Source of the DNA: UBA1479 sp040216635
GTDB taxonomy: Bacteria > Pseudomonadota > Alphaproteobacteria > Rhodospirillales > Casp-alpha2
Reading direction: 5' to 3'
NCBI GenBank assembly: GCA_040216635.1
Contig: JAVJOU010000026.1
Coordinates: 248,001-312,000 of the forward strand
Length of the DNA stretch: 64,000 nt
Shown: positions 7,547-16,174 of the stretch, one piece after another
Numbering within the stretch: the stretch's first letter is position 1
Layout: every line of letters begins with the position of its first letter
Notes under the pieces: model-generated
The model's input: only the letters and a program-made list of their open reading frames with translations
What the model was told of the DNA's origin: nothing
The model's database searches: none
Made by a program: the position numbers and the translations under genes

Positions 7547-8071
7547 ATGGAGATCACGGTCAAACAAGCTGATACACCCAGCCGCGGCCGGCTGACCTGG
7601 GGCCGCCGGGCGGTCGATTGCGCCCTGGGTCGGGGCGGCATCACCAATGACAAACGCGAAGGCGACGGCGCGACGCCGACGGGTCGGTTTCAATTACGCC
7701 GCCTGTTTTATCGCGCCGACCGCCGCGGCCGACCGGACACGGCCCTTCCCCTGACCCCGATCACGCCCGGCCTGGGCTGGTGCGACGATGTGAACAGCCC
7801 GGCCTATAACCGCTTGGTCCGCCTGCCCTGCCCCTGGCGGCACGAGGTTTTGATGCGCCAAGACGGGCTTTATGATCTGATGGTCGTTCTGGGGCATAAC
7901 GACGCACCCCCCGCCCCCGGTTTGGGCAGCGCGATTTTCCTGCATCTGGCGGCACCCGGCCTGACTCCGACCGAAGGCTGCGTGGCGCTGGCCGAGGCCG
8001 ATCTGCTGGATCTGTTGAAAACCGCCGGGCCGGCGGATTGGTTGCACGTCACGCCAGGGGTTTCGTCCTGA
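7547..8071 (+). CDS. L,D-transpeptidase (YkuD) family protein without signal peptide
   Basis: A 174-aa protein that is essentially one YkuD domain. The active-site signature is present: His133 in FLHLA and Cys145 in PTEGCVAL, with the preceding LGHND and GSAIF. YkuD enzymes form 3-3 cross-links or attach lipoproteins to peptidoglycan. The substrate-binding GDGATPTGRF segment is near residue 39. No signal peptide or membrane anchor is visible from the ATG at 7547, which is unusual for a wall enzyme; export might use another route, or the substrate could be cytosolic. The 3' end overlaps yggS tail to tail by 23 bp. Confidence 0.88.
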   Translation: MEITVKQADTPSRGRLTWGRRAVDCALGRGGITNDKREGDGATPTGRFQLRRLFYRADRRGRPDTALPLTPITPGLGWCDDVNSPAYNRLVRLPCPWRHEVLMRQDGLYDLMVVLGHNDAPPAPGLGSAIFLHLAAPGLTPTEGCVALAEADLLDLLKTAGPADWLHVTPGVSS

Positions 8072-8759
8072 CACCGAAAATGGCCGAGCCCACACGGACA
8101 TGCGTCGCACCGAACGCGACGGCGATTTCATAATCCGCGCTCATCCCCATGCTGAGCTGCCGCAATCCGTTGCGCTTGGCGATTTCGACGAGAAGCTGAA
8201 AATGCAAAGACGGTTCTTCATCCACGGGCGGAATGCACATCAGACCCTTGACCGGCAGCTGAAACTCATCCCGGCATTGAGCGATGAAGGTATCGGCGTC
8301 ACCCGGCAGAATCCCCGCCTTTTGATCCTCGGCCCCCGTATTGACTTGAACGAAACAATCGACCGCACGGCCTGTTTCTTCCATGGCGCGGGCAAGAGCA
8401 CGGGCCAGTTTGGACCGGTCGACCGTTTCGATGACATCAAAGATTTCGACCGCCTTACGCACCTTGTTGGATTGCAGCGGGCCGATCAGATGCAGGGAAA
8501 GGTCCGGAAACCGGTCGCGCAACGGCGGCCATTTTTCTTCCGCCTCCTGCACCCGGTTTTCCCCGAACACGCGCTGCCCCGCGTCAAGCACAGGCTCCAT
8601 ACGCTCGGCCCCGAAGGTCTTGCCCACGGCGACCAAGGTCACCGCGGCCGGGTCCCGGCCGGCGCCGCGCGCCGCCTCGGCAACACGGGCCTGGACGTCG
8701 GCCAGATTTGCGGCGATATCAGGGGCCGCGTTAAGTGTGGAAGCGGTTTCAAACGTCAT
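8049..8759 (-). CDS. yggS: YggS-family pyridoxal-phosphate homeostasis protein
   Basis: A PLP-binding single-domain TIM barrel (236 aa, cytosolic) that buffers vitamin B6 pools and affects amino-acid metabolism. It is not known to catalyse a reaction. Diagnostic segments are VTLVAVGKT with PLP-lysine Lys47, VFGENRVQEAEEKW, HLIGPLQSNKV, the VNTGAEDQKAG loop, LSMGMSADYEIAV and VRVGSAIFG. ATG 8759 gives the usual family length; a longer frame to 8840 would add a non-conserved Arg-rich leader. It lies head to head with the ThiE-like gene across a short gap. Confidence 0.94.
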   Translation of the reverse strand: MTFETASTLNAAPDIAANLADVQARVAEAARGAGRDPAAVTLVAVGKTFGAERMEPVLDAGQRVFGENRVQEAEEKWPPLRDRFPDLSLHLIGPLQSNKVRKAVEIFDVIETVDRSKLARALARAMEETGRAVDCFVQVNTGAEDQKAGILPGDADTFIAQCRDEFQLPVKGLMCIPPVDEEPSLHFQLLVEIAKRNGLRQLSMGMSADYEIAVAFGATHVRVGSAIFGVRTKPLA

Positions 8760-8820
8760 GGGCAGATCAATGCAACGGGCTGAGAAGGGAACGTTCCGGA
8801 CCCTAGCATGGCGGGACAGG

Positions 8821-9426
8821 GTGAAAAAGCGGCGGCGCACGGCGGAGCCTCTGCTTGTCTATATGACAGATGCCGAACGCACGCCCAGACCCGATAAAGC
8901 CCTGTTTAACCTTCGCCCCGGCACGGTGGTGATTTTCCGCCATTACGACGCAGCGGACCGCATGGCATTGGGCCGGCGCCTGGCCGCCTTGTCACGCCGA
9001 CGAGGCATGGTCTTCGTGGTCGCCGGCGACCGCCGGCTGGCCCGCCGGCTAGGGGCGGACGGACTGCACCTGCCTGAAGGGATGGTCCGGCAGCGTCACC
9101 GGTTTGCCCCCGCGCAGGATATCTGGCCGGTCAGTGCGGCCGCCCATGACGAGGCCAGCGCACGGCGCGCCGCCCGCGCGGGCGTGGACCTGATACTTCT
9201 GTCGCCGATCTTTCCCACCAACAGCCATCCCGGCCGGCCGGCATTGGGGCTGCGGCGCCTGGCCAGGGTCTGCCGCAGCATTTCTGTGCCGGTTTTGGCC
9301 CTGGGCGGGGTCGGCCCGGCAACGGTTCGCCGGGCCCTCGCGGCAGGTGCGGCAGGTGTTGCGGGAATTGGCGCCTTGCCGCGATTGTGCACAGACCCCT
9401 TCGGCTGGCGTGCCGGGCGGTCTTGA
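8821..9426 (+). CDS. ThiE/TenI-like (thiamine phosphate synthase family) protein
   Basis: A TIM-barrel protein of about 201 aa resembling thiamine-phosphate synthase, which joins HMP-pyrophosphate and thiazole phosphate. Family traits are GTVVIFRHYD, RRLGADGLHLPE, LLSPIFPTNSHPG and the C-terminal phosphate loop ALGGVGPATVRRALAAGAAG. Two canonical features are weak: the GxHxGQ motif reads GLHLPE, and the T-x-T-K segment after the FPT turn is replaced by NSHPG. It may therefore be a paralogue of uncertain activity. The start is uncertain: GTG 8821 is chosen, with ATG 8770 and ATG 8863 also in frame. No other thiamine gene is nearby. Confidence 0.75.
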   Translation: MKKRRRTAEPLLVYMTDAERTPRPDKALFNLRPGTVVIFRHYDAADRMALGRRLAALSRRRGMVFVVAGDRRLARRLGADGLHLPEGMVRQRHRFAPAQDIWPVSAAAHDEASARRAARAGVDLILLSPIFPTNSHPGRPALGLRRLARVCRSISVPVLALGGVGPATVRRALAAGAAGVAGIGALPRLCTDPFGWRAGRS

Positions 9427-9448
9427 GGCCTTGGCGCCCGGGTGCGAA

Positions 9449-9478
9449 TTGGTTTAAGAAGGTGCGTAATTTTAATAA
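9449..9478 (+). promoter_or_regulatory. Putative sigma-70 promoter of the DUF3576 lipoprotein gene
   Basis: TTGGTT at 9449-9454 and TAATAA at 9473-9478 with an 18-bp spacer, in a locally AT-rich stretch just before the start codon at 9497. This would leave a leader of only about 12 nt that still contains AAGGA. It is by-eye matching only. Confidence 0.35.
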
Positions 9479-9496
9479 GTCCGTCAAATAAGGAAT

Positions 9497-10042
9497 ATGG
9501 CCCCCATGTCCATTGCGTCAGGAAACAAGGTTCTCAACGCGGTTATCGCGGCAGCCTTCGTGACGGTCCTGTCCGCTTGCGCCGACGGTTCGCCCGCCGA
9601 CATCGAAGCGACGACCCATGATCAGACGGATGACGGCGTGGGCCGCGATACCATCTGGGGCGCCGGCGGAGTCAGCTTGTTCGGCGATGAAGAAAAAGAC
9701 AGCGGCGGCGGCGCCTTGGGCGTCAACAGCTTCCTGTGGCGTGCCACGCTCGACACCATTGCCTTCATGCCCGTATCGACGGCCGATCCCTTCGGCGGCG
9801 TCATCCTGACCGACTGGCATTCCACGGAAGAGGCGCCCAATGAGCGGTTCAAGCTGAACGTGTATATTCTGGGCCGCACCCTCCGCGCGGATGGCATTCG
9901 GGTTGCCGTATTTGGCCAAACCAAGGATTCCGGCGGTCAATGGCGTGATTCCACCGTGCCCAACACAACCGGCACCAAGATCGAAGACGCCATCCTGACC
10001 CGGGCACGCCAGCTCCGCCGCCAGACCATCACCAACAAATAA
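9497..10042 (+). CDS. DUF3576 lipoprotein
   Basis: A 181-aa alphaproteobacterial envelope protein of unknown function. A lipoprotein signal is visible: hydrophobic NAVIAAAFVTV followed by the lipobox LSAC with Cys28. The mature part has the DUF3576 segments LGVNSFLWRATLDTIAFMP, DPFGGVILTDW and RFKLNVYILG, which suggest a small beta-rich domain. The start at ATG 9497 is favoured by AAGGA 3 nt upstream; ATG 9506 is an alternative. It sits directly upstream of leuS-lptE-holA, as in related genomes, which hints at outer-membrane assembly but does not prove it. Confidence 0.88.
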   Translation: MAPMSIASGNKVLNAVIAAAFVTVLSACADGSPADIEATTHDQTDDGVGRDTIWGAGGVSLFGDEEKDSGGGALGVNSFLWRATLDTIAFMPVSTADPFGGVILTDWHSTEEAPNERFKLNVYILGRTLRADGIRVAVFGQTKDSGGQWRDSTVPNTTGTKIEDAILTRARQLRRQTITNK

Positions 10043-10170
10043 TTACGGATCGGAACAGGGCTTTACTCAAAGACCTTGACCGGGCCGAAAAACGGCACCG
10101 GTTTCGACACTCCACAATCCGTCGCCCGGGAACGGCCGGCGGCAATACGCCAGAACCGCTGGGGACTTGA

Positions 10171-12735
10171 ATGGCGCGCTACAACTTCAAAGAAAACGAG
10201 CAGAAATGGCAGGCCGCCTGGGAAGACCAAGGCTGTTTCCAGGTCGATGAAACCGCCGATCGCCCCAAGTATTACGTGCTTGAGATGTTTCCCTATCCGT
10301 CGGGGCGCATCCATATGGGCCATGTGCGCAACTACACCCTGGGCGATGTCGTCGCGCGTTACAAAAAAGCACGCGGTTTCAACGTGCTTCATCCCATGGG
10401 CTGGGATGCTTTCGGTCTGCCGGCGGAAAACGCCGCCATGGAAAACAAGGTCCCGCCCGCCGATTGGACCCGCGAGAACATCGCCACCATGCGCAAACAG
10501 CTCAAGACCATGGGGCTGTCTTATGACTGGTCACGCGAACTGGCGACCTGCGAGCCCGGGTATTACCGCCACGAACAAAAGATATTCCTGGATTTCCTCA
10601 AACACGGCCTGGTCTATCAAAAGGAATCCTGGGTCAACTGGGACCCCGTCGAAAACACGGTCCTGGCCAACGAACAGGTGATCGACGGGCGCGGTTGGCG
10701 ATCGGGCGAATTGGTCGAAAAGCGCCAGTTGAGCCAGTGGTTCCTGAAGATCACCGATTACGCCGAGGAATTGCTGGACGGCATTGAGACATTGGAGCGT
10801 TGGCCGGACCGGGTCCGCCTAATGCAGGAAAACTGGATCGGTCGGTCCGAGGGTGCACACGTTCATTTCGCGCTTGAGGGACGGGACGATCGGCTGGAAA
10901 TCTACACCACCCGGCCGGACACCTTGTTCGGGGCCTCTTTCTGCGCCGTCGCGGCCAATCACCCCCTGGCCCAGGAACTGAGCCGGACAAACCCGGATCT
11001 GGCCGAATTCATCGCCGAATGCAATCGCATGGGCACCAGCGAAGCCGCCATCGAAACGGCTGAAAAACTGGGTTTCGATACAGGCGTGAAGGCGCGGCAC
11101 CCCTTTGTCGACGGCAAAGCCTTGCCCGTTTATGTCGCCAACTTCGTACTGATGGATTACGGCTCGGGCGCGATTTTCGGTTGTCCCGCACACGACCAGC
11201 GCGACCTGGACTTCGCCAACAAATACGGTCTGGACGTGGTCCCTGTGGTCGCGCCTAAGGGCGCGGACGCCGCGGGCTTCACGATCACGGACGAGGCCTA
11301 TCTGGAAGACGGCCTACATATCAATTCCGATTTCCTGGACGGCCTGAATGTCGCGGACGCCAAGTCCACGGTCATCGACCGGCTGGAGGCCATGGAAATC
11401 GGCACCCGTGCCGTCAACTACCGTCTGCGCGACTGGGGCGTGTCGCGCCAACGTTATTGGGGCTGCCCCATTCCGATCATCCACTGCGGCGATTGCGGCA
11501 TCGTGCCCGTACCGGAACAGGATCTTCCGGTCGAACTGCCGGTCGATATCGACATCACGGGGGCCGGCAACCCCCTGGCCGCCCATCCGACCTGGAAACA
11601 CGTGGACTGCCCGACATGCGGGAAACCGGCCCAGCGGGAAACCGATACCTTCGACACGTTCTTTGAATCGTCCTGGTATTTTGCGCGGTTCTGCGCGCCC
11701 CATGCCGACGCCCCCCTGGACCGCGCCGCCGTGGACCATTGGCTGCCGGTCGATCAGTACATCGGCGGGATCGAACATGCGGTATTGCATTTGCTGTACA
11801 GCCGATTCTTTACCCGCGCCTTGAAGAAGTGCGGCTATCTATCTGTTGAAGAACCCTTTGCCGGTCTTTTGACCCAAGGCATGGTTTGCCATCAGACCTT
11901 CAAGGACGCCGATGGAAAATGGCTGCTTCCGACACAGGTCGTGTTCGACGGCGGCTCGGCCGCCCACGCCGATACGGGCCGGCCGGTAACCGCCGGGCGT
12001 TCGGAAAAGATGAGTAAATCCAAGAAGAACGTGGTCGACCCTGAAGCAATCATCGAAGCATACGGGGCCGATACCGCACGTCTGTTCATGCTGTCGGACA
12101 GCCCGCCGGACCGCGATCTTGAATGGACGGATGCCGGCGTGGATGGGGCCTGGCGTTATTTGAACCGGTTGTGGCGCCTGGTGACGGAGAACCCCGCCCC
12201 GCGCGCCGCACCCGGTGCGGGCAAACCCGATTCCATAGATGGCGCGGCCGAAGACGTGCTGAAAGCCATTCACAAAACCATCGACGGGGTGTCCGGTGAC
12301 CTGGAGAAATTTCACTTCAACAAGGCCGTCGCCCGAATTCGCGAACTGACCAATGCGGTCGAAGGCCTGAAAGACGACGTCGCGGGCGCGGATTGGGTTC
12401 GCCGGCTGGGGCTGGAAACCCTGACCCTTCTGATCGCGCCCATGACCCCCCACCTGGCGGAAGCCCTGTGGCATGAACTGGGCCGAGGCAACGAACTCGT
12501 CGCAGATACCGCTTGGCCCGAAGCGGACCCCGCCTATTTGGTGGACGACCTGATGACCGTCGCGGTTCAGGTCAACGGCAAGCTTAAGGGCACCATTGAG
12601 TTGCCGAAGGATTGCGCACAAGATATTGCCGAGGATGCCGCTTTGGCATTGGATAAGGTACAATCCGTGTTGGGCGGCAACCCGCCCAGAAAAGTCATCG
12701 TCGTACCGAACAGGATCGTCAATGTGGTCGCGTAG
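10171..12735 (+). CDS. leuS: Leucyl-tRNA synthetase
   Basis: Class I aminoacyl-tRNA synthetase (854 aa, cytosolic) charging tRNA-Leu. The HIGH-type motif HMGH is at residues 48-51 in the conserved context RIHMGHVRNYTLGD, and KMSKS is at 613-617. The CP1 editing domain follows TTRPDTLFGASF, and the zinc-type cysteines are in HCGDCG and DCPTCG. The length is standard. The start ATG 10171 gives MARYNFKENEQKWQ, typical of alphaproteobacterial LeuS. The stop overlaps the lptE start by 14 bp, so the two are translationally coupled; the leuS-lptE-holA order is conserved in many proteobacteria. Confidence 0.98.
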   Translation: MARYNFKENEQKWQAAWEDQGCFQVDETADRPKYYVLEMFPYPSGRIHMGHVRNYTLGDVVARYKKARGFNVLHPMGWDAFGLPAENAAMENKVPPADWTRENIATMRKQLKTMGLSYDWSRELATCEPGYYRHEQKIFLDFLKHGLVYQKESWVNWDPVENTVLANEQVIDGRGWRSGELVEKRQLSQWFLKITDYAEELLDGIETLERWPDRVRLMQENWIGRSEGAHVHFALEGRDDRLEIYTTRPDTLFGASFCAVAANHPLAQELSRTNPDLAEFIAECNRMGTSEAAIETAEKLGFDTGVKARHPFVDGKALPVYVANFVLMDYGSGAIFGCPAHDQRDLDFANKYGLDVVPVVAPKGADAAGFTITDEAYLEDGLHINSDFLDGLNVADAKSTVIDRLEAMEIGTRAVNYRLRDWGVSRQRYWGCPIPIIHCGDCGIVPVPEQDLPVELPVDIDITGAGNPLAAHPTWKHVDCPTCGKPAQRETDTFDTFFESSWYFARFCAPHADAPLDRAAVDHWLPVDQYIGGIEHAVLHLLYSRFFTRALKKCGYLSVEEPFAGLLTQGMVCHQTFKDADGKWLLPTQVVFDGGSAAHADTGRPVTAGRSEKMSKSKKNVVDPEAIIEAYGADTARLFMLSDSPPDRDLEWTDAGVDGAWRYLNRLWRLVTENPAPRAAPGAGKPDSIDGAAEDVLKAIHKTIDGVSGDLEKFHFNKAVARIRELTNAVEGLKDDVAGADWVRRLGLETLTLLIAPMTPHLAEALWHELGRGNELVADTAWPEADPAYLVDDLMTVAVQVNGKLKGTIELPKDCAQDIAEDAALALDKVQSVLGGNPPRKVIVVPNRIVNVVA

Positions 12736-13243
12736 AGCATTGCTGACAGGTATTGCCGGGATCGGCGCCGTTGGTGCTTTGAACGGATGCGGATTTCGCC
12801 CGCTGTATGGCCGGTCCGGGGGAGGCGACCTAAGCGAGGCTCTCGCCCGGGTCGAAATCGGCCCGATTCCGGATCGTGTGGGCCAGCTGGTTAGAAACGC
12901 CTTACTTGATGGCCTTCGTCCACGGGGGGCCTCCGGCTACCCGGCGTTTCGCCTGGATGTGGCCGTACATGAAGGCATTTCTTCTCTTGCCGTGCGGAAA
13001 AGCGCCAACGCGACCCGCGCCGATTTGAGTCTGAGCGGAACCTTCATCCTGAGCGATTTCTCGACCGGCACCGAACTGTTGTCTGGGACATCACAAGCGA
13101 TTTCCAGCTACAACATCTTGAATTCGGAATTCACGACCCTGATGTCCGAGAAAGGTGCCCGCGACCGTGCAGCCCGTCAGTTGGCCGATGACATCCGTTT
13201 GAAGGTCGCGACGTTTCTTAAAACCCACCCCGCCAAGGGATAA
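12722..13243 (+). CDS. lptE: LPS-assembly lipoprotein LptE
   Basis: Outer-membrane lipoprotein (173 aa) that plugs the LptD barrel and delivers lipopolysaccharide to the cell surface. The start ATG 12722 lies inside the end of leuS and gives an Arg-containing signal peptide (MWSRRALLTG) and lipobox ALNGC with Cys23. The mature start CGFRPLYGR is the hallmark of LptE (CGFxLRG in E. coli). The domain continues with a beta-alpha sandwich (VGQLVRNALLDGL; SGTFILSDFSTG; AARQLADDIRLKVATFL). The length is normal. It is followed 31 bp later by holA. Confidence 0.93.
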   Translation: MWSRRALLTGIAGIGAVGALNGCGFRPLYGRSGGGDLSEALARVEIGPIPDRVGQLVRNALLDGLRPRGASGYPAFRLDVAVHEGISSLAVRKSANATRADLSLSGTFILSDFSTGTELLSGTSQAISSYNILNSEFTTLMSEKGARDRAARQLADDIRLKVATFLKTHPAKG

Positions 13244-13274
13244 CCCCAAGGTTTCCCTCCAACAAGGTCTCGCC

Positions 13275-14288
13275 ATGAAAATAACGGGCCGCCAAACCGA
13301 CAGCTTCCTGGACAACCCCGGTGAGGATGTCGCGGCGGTGTTGATTTACGGGCCCGATCACGGCTTGGTGCGGGAACGGGCCGACCGGTTGATCCGCGCC
13401 GTCGCCGGTGCTGGCGATGACCCCTTCCGCGTGGCTTCCCTTACGGAATCCGACATTGCCGACGATGCGGAACGCCTAGCCTCGGAACGCGCGGCCCTGG
13501 CCTTCGGCGGCGGCCGGCGTGCAATCCGCATCGACGGCGGCGACAAACTGGCCCCCGCGGTCGAACGGGCATTGGATGTCGCCGGCGACGGCGTGGTCGT
13601 TATCGTCGGCGGCGAGCTTCCGGCCCGCTCCAAACTGCGAAAACTCTGCGAAGGCGCCAAAACGGCGGCGGCCGTGCCCTGTTATGCCGATGACACGCGC
13701 GCCACCGAACAGGTCGTGCGCGAAGCCCTCACCGCCGCCAACCTCACCATCGGCCGCGAGGCTCTGGCCTATCTGTCGGAAAACCTCGGCAATGACCGGC
13801 TGGTGTCCCGCCGCGAGCTGGAAAAGCTTGTGCTTTACATGGCCGATGCCGGGCCCGAGGTAACCTTGGCCGACGCCCAGGCTTGTGTCGGCGACAACGC
13901 CGGGCGCGGCACCGATGCCGTAACCCGGGCCCTGGCCGGGGGTGACGTCCCGGCCCTGCTGCGCGATTACGCCAGCGCCCTGGACCTGGGCGACGGGGCA
14001 ATCGGCATGCTGCGCGCGGCTCAGCGCATGTTCCAGCGGCTGCATCTGGCGGCGGGGGACGTGGCCCGCGGCAGCCGTCCGGAACAGGCCGTCGAAAACC
14101 TGCGCCCCCCGGTTTTTTTCAAAGAAAAACCATTGTTTATCAATGCATTAAGATCATGGCCGCCCGCTCGATTGGGCACGGCGCTGGAGATACTGACGGA
14201 AGCCGAACGGGCCTGCAAAAGCGGCCTGGGCCCGGACGAGGTAATTTGCGAGCGGGCCTTCATCCGCCTTGCCCGACTGGCGCGGTGA
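13275..14288 (+). CDS. holA: DNA polymerase III delta subunit
   Basis: The subunit of the clamp loader (337 aa) that opens the beta sliding clamp during replication. The HolA fold is recognisable from IYGPDHGLVRERADRL near the N-terminus, AVPCYADDTRATEQVV, LSENLGNDRLVSRRELEKL and the C-terminal FKEKPLFINALRSW. It ends a leuS-lptE-holA transcript. It converges on parB with a 111-bp gap in which I see no clear terminator. The start ATG 13275 is the first in the conserved region. The assignment is strong both by sequence and by gene order. Confidence 0.95.
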   Translation: MKITGRQTDSFLDNPGEDVAAVLIYGPDHGLVRERADRLIRAVAGAGDDPFRVASLTESDIADDAERLASERAALAFGGGRRAIRIDGGDKLAPAVERALDVAGDGVVVIVGGELPARSKLRKLCEGAKTAAAVPCYADDTRATEQVVREALTAANLTIGREALAYLSENLGNDRLVSRRELEKLVLYMADAGPEVTLADAQACVGDNAGRGTDAVTRALAGGDVPALLRDYASALDLGDGAIGMLRAAQRMFQRLHLAAGDVARGSRPEQAVENLRPPVFFKEKPLFINALRSWPPARLGTALEILTEAERACKSGLGPDEVICERAFIRLARLAR

Positions 14289-14399
14289 TCTAAAATCTAT
14301 CTGGCGAATCGCCGGGTTTGCTCGCGTTCGCAACCTTGGCTCATTCTTATGACCTCAATGTCCTTGGCATCGGGAGCTCACTCCCCGCCCATCCGACGC

Positions 14400-15275
14400 T
14401 TACTCCCCCGCGGCTTGGCCGCTCAGGCGCTGCAGCAACCCATCAAGCTGGTCGAGCGATTTGTAATAGAGAGTGACCGAACCTTCCCGTCCCTTCGGCG
14501 CGATGGCGACGCGCAGGCCGAGCATGTCGGACAAATCCGTTTCCAGGGCACGGGTATCCGCATCCTTTTCCTTCGGGCCGCGCTTGGCGCTGGCCGATTT
14601 GGCCCCGGCGGCAGCACGCTGAACCAACTGTTCCGTCTGCCGCACACTCAGCCCCTTGGCAATGATTTCGCGGGCCAGGGCTTCCGGTGCGGACGCTCCC
14701 AGCAGCGCCCGGGCGTGCCCGGCGCTGAGATCGCCCGCATCGACCATGGCCTTGACCGTTTCGGGCAGACCCAGCAGGCGCAGCATATTGGCGACATGGG
14801 AGCGGCTTTTGCCGACGGCCCGGGCCAGGGCCTCCTGCGTATGGCCGAACTCGTCCATCAGGCGCTGCAGGCCGATGGCTTCTTCCAGCGGCGACAGATC
14901 CTCGCGCTGCAGGTTTTCGACCAGGGCAACCTCAAGCGTTTCCTGGTTGGACAGAACCTTGATGACGACCGGGACTTCATGCAATTGCGCCAATTGGGCC
15001 GCCCGCCAGCGCCGTTCCCCGGCAATGATTTCGTAGTCACCGGGTTTATCCGGATGCTCCCGCACAAGAATCGGCTGCAGCACGCCGAGCTCGCGGATCG
15101 ACTGCGACAGGTCCTTCAGTTCTTCCTCGCCCATGGTGCGGCGCGGCTGATACTTGCCGGGGTGCAGTTTCGACACATTGATCTGTCGCGCCCCGGTGCT
15201 GCGGTCGGGCGTGGTGTCTTCTCCCAACAGGGCCGACAGGCCCCGGCCCAGGTTTCTGCGTTTTTCCGCCATCAT
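14400..15275 (-). CDS. parB: Chromosome-partition protein ParB (CTP-dependent DNA clamp)
   Basis: A 291-aa DNA-binding protein that loads at parS, slides as a CTP-gated clamp and recruits SMC and ParA. Residues 34-100 form the ParB N-domain with KYQPRR and the CTP-binding box GERRWR at 86-91. The helix-turn-helix region is near residues 125-190 (LVENLQREDLSPLEEA; GKSRSHVANMLRLL; SAGHARALLG). The C-terminal dimerisation segment ends the protein. The start ATG 15275 overlaps the parA stop (ATGA), so translation is coupled. Two perfect parS sites lie upstream of the operon. Confidence 0.97.
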   Translation of the reverse strand: MMAEKRRNLGRGLSALLGEDTTPDRSTGARQINVSKLHPGKYQPRRTMGEEELKDLSQSIRELGVLQPILVREHPDKPGDYEIIAGERRWRAAQLAQLHEVPVVIKVLSNQETLEVALVENLQREDLSPLEEAIGLQRLMDEFGHTQEALARAVGKSRSHVANMLRLLGLPETVKAMVDAGDLSAGHARALLGASAPEALAREIIAKGLSVRQTEQLVQRAAAGAKSASAKRGPKEKDADTRALETDLSDMLGLRVAIAPKGREGSVTLYYKSLDQLDGLLQRLSGQAAGE

Positions 15276-16174
15276 GATATTCCCACGGGTTCGCCCCCGG
15301 CCCGGCGGGCCAGGGCCTGGCGTTCGCGACTGATGACTTCGCTTGCCAAGTTAAGATAAGCCTTCGACCCGGCACAGGCCGTGTCATAAATGATCACCGG
15401 CCGGCCATGGGACGGCGCTTCGGAAATGCGGACGTTGCGCGGGATCACGGTGTCATACACCTTGTCGCCGAAATGGTCGCGCACATCCGTTTCGACCATG
15501 CCCGACAGGTTGTTGCGCCGATCGAACATGGTCAGCACGATGCCTTGAATTTCCAGGCTCGGGTTAAAGGCGGCGCGGACGCGCTCGATCGTCTGCATCA
15601 ATTGGCTGACCCCTTCCAGCGCGAAAAACTCGCATTGCAGCGGCACCAGAACGGCCTGCGCCGCGACCAGGGAATTGACCGTCAGCAGCCCCAAGGCCGG
15701 CGGACAATCGATCAGCACGTAATCATAGGCCGGGCCGCCCGCAGATTGGGCCGCTTCCAGGCTTTGTTTCAGGAAATATTCGCGGCCTTCCTCATCGACC
15801 AATTCCATTTCGACACCCGACAGATCGATGCCCGAGGGCACGATGTCGAGATTGGGAATTTCCGTGGCTTGGGCGGCGGCGTCCAGCGGCTCCGCATGGA
15901 TCAGCAAATGATAGGAATTGACGTCCCGTTCCGTGCGGGGAATGCCCAAACCGGTCGAGGCATTGCCCTGGGCATCCAGGTCGATGATCAGAACCCGGTT
16001 GCCGACGGCCGCCAGGGCAGTGCCCAGGTTGATGGCCGTGGTGGTCTTGCCCACGCCGCCTTTTTGGTTGGCGACGGCGATGATGCGGGGCCCGGCCGCG
16101 GTGTTCCCGGCGGCAACACCGCCATTGGATCTGGGCAGGGGGCCGTTCAGGCCGTCGAGAGAAGACTCAGCCAT
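15272..16174 (-). CDS. parA: Chromosome-partition ATPase ParA (Soj)
   Basis: A Walker-type ATPase (300 aa) that forms a DNA-bound gradient pulling ParB-parS complexes to the cell poles. The deviant Walker A motif KGGVGKTT is at residues 38-45, with IIDLDAQGN just after and LIDCPPALGLLTVNS for Walker B. The start is set at ATG 16174; an upstream TTG at 16186 is possible. Either way the gene overlaps the rsmG 3' end by a few bases, and its own end overlaps parB by 4 bp, so rsmG-parA-parB reads as one transcript. Residues 1-30 are a Gly/Pro-rich tail. Confidence 0.97.
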   Translation of the reverse strand: MAESSLDGLNGPLPRSNGGVAAGNTAAGPRIIAVANQKGGVGKTTTAINLGTALAAVGNRVLIIDLDAQGNASTGLGIPRTERDVNSYHLLIHAEPLDAAAQATEIPNLDIVPSGIDLSGVEMELVDEEGREYFLKQSLEAAQSAGGPAYDYVLIDCPPALGLLTVNSLVAAQAVLVPLQCEFFALEGVSQLMQTIERVRAAFNPSLEIQGIVLTMFDRRNNLSGMVETDVRDHFGDKVYDTVIPRNVRISEAPSHGRPVIIYDTACAGSKAYLNLASEVISRERQALARRAGGEPVGIS

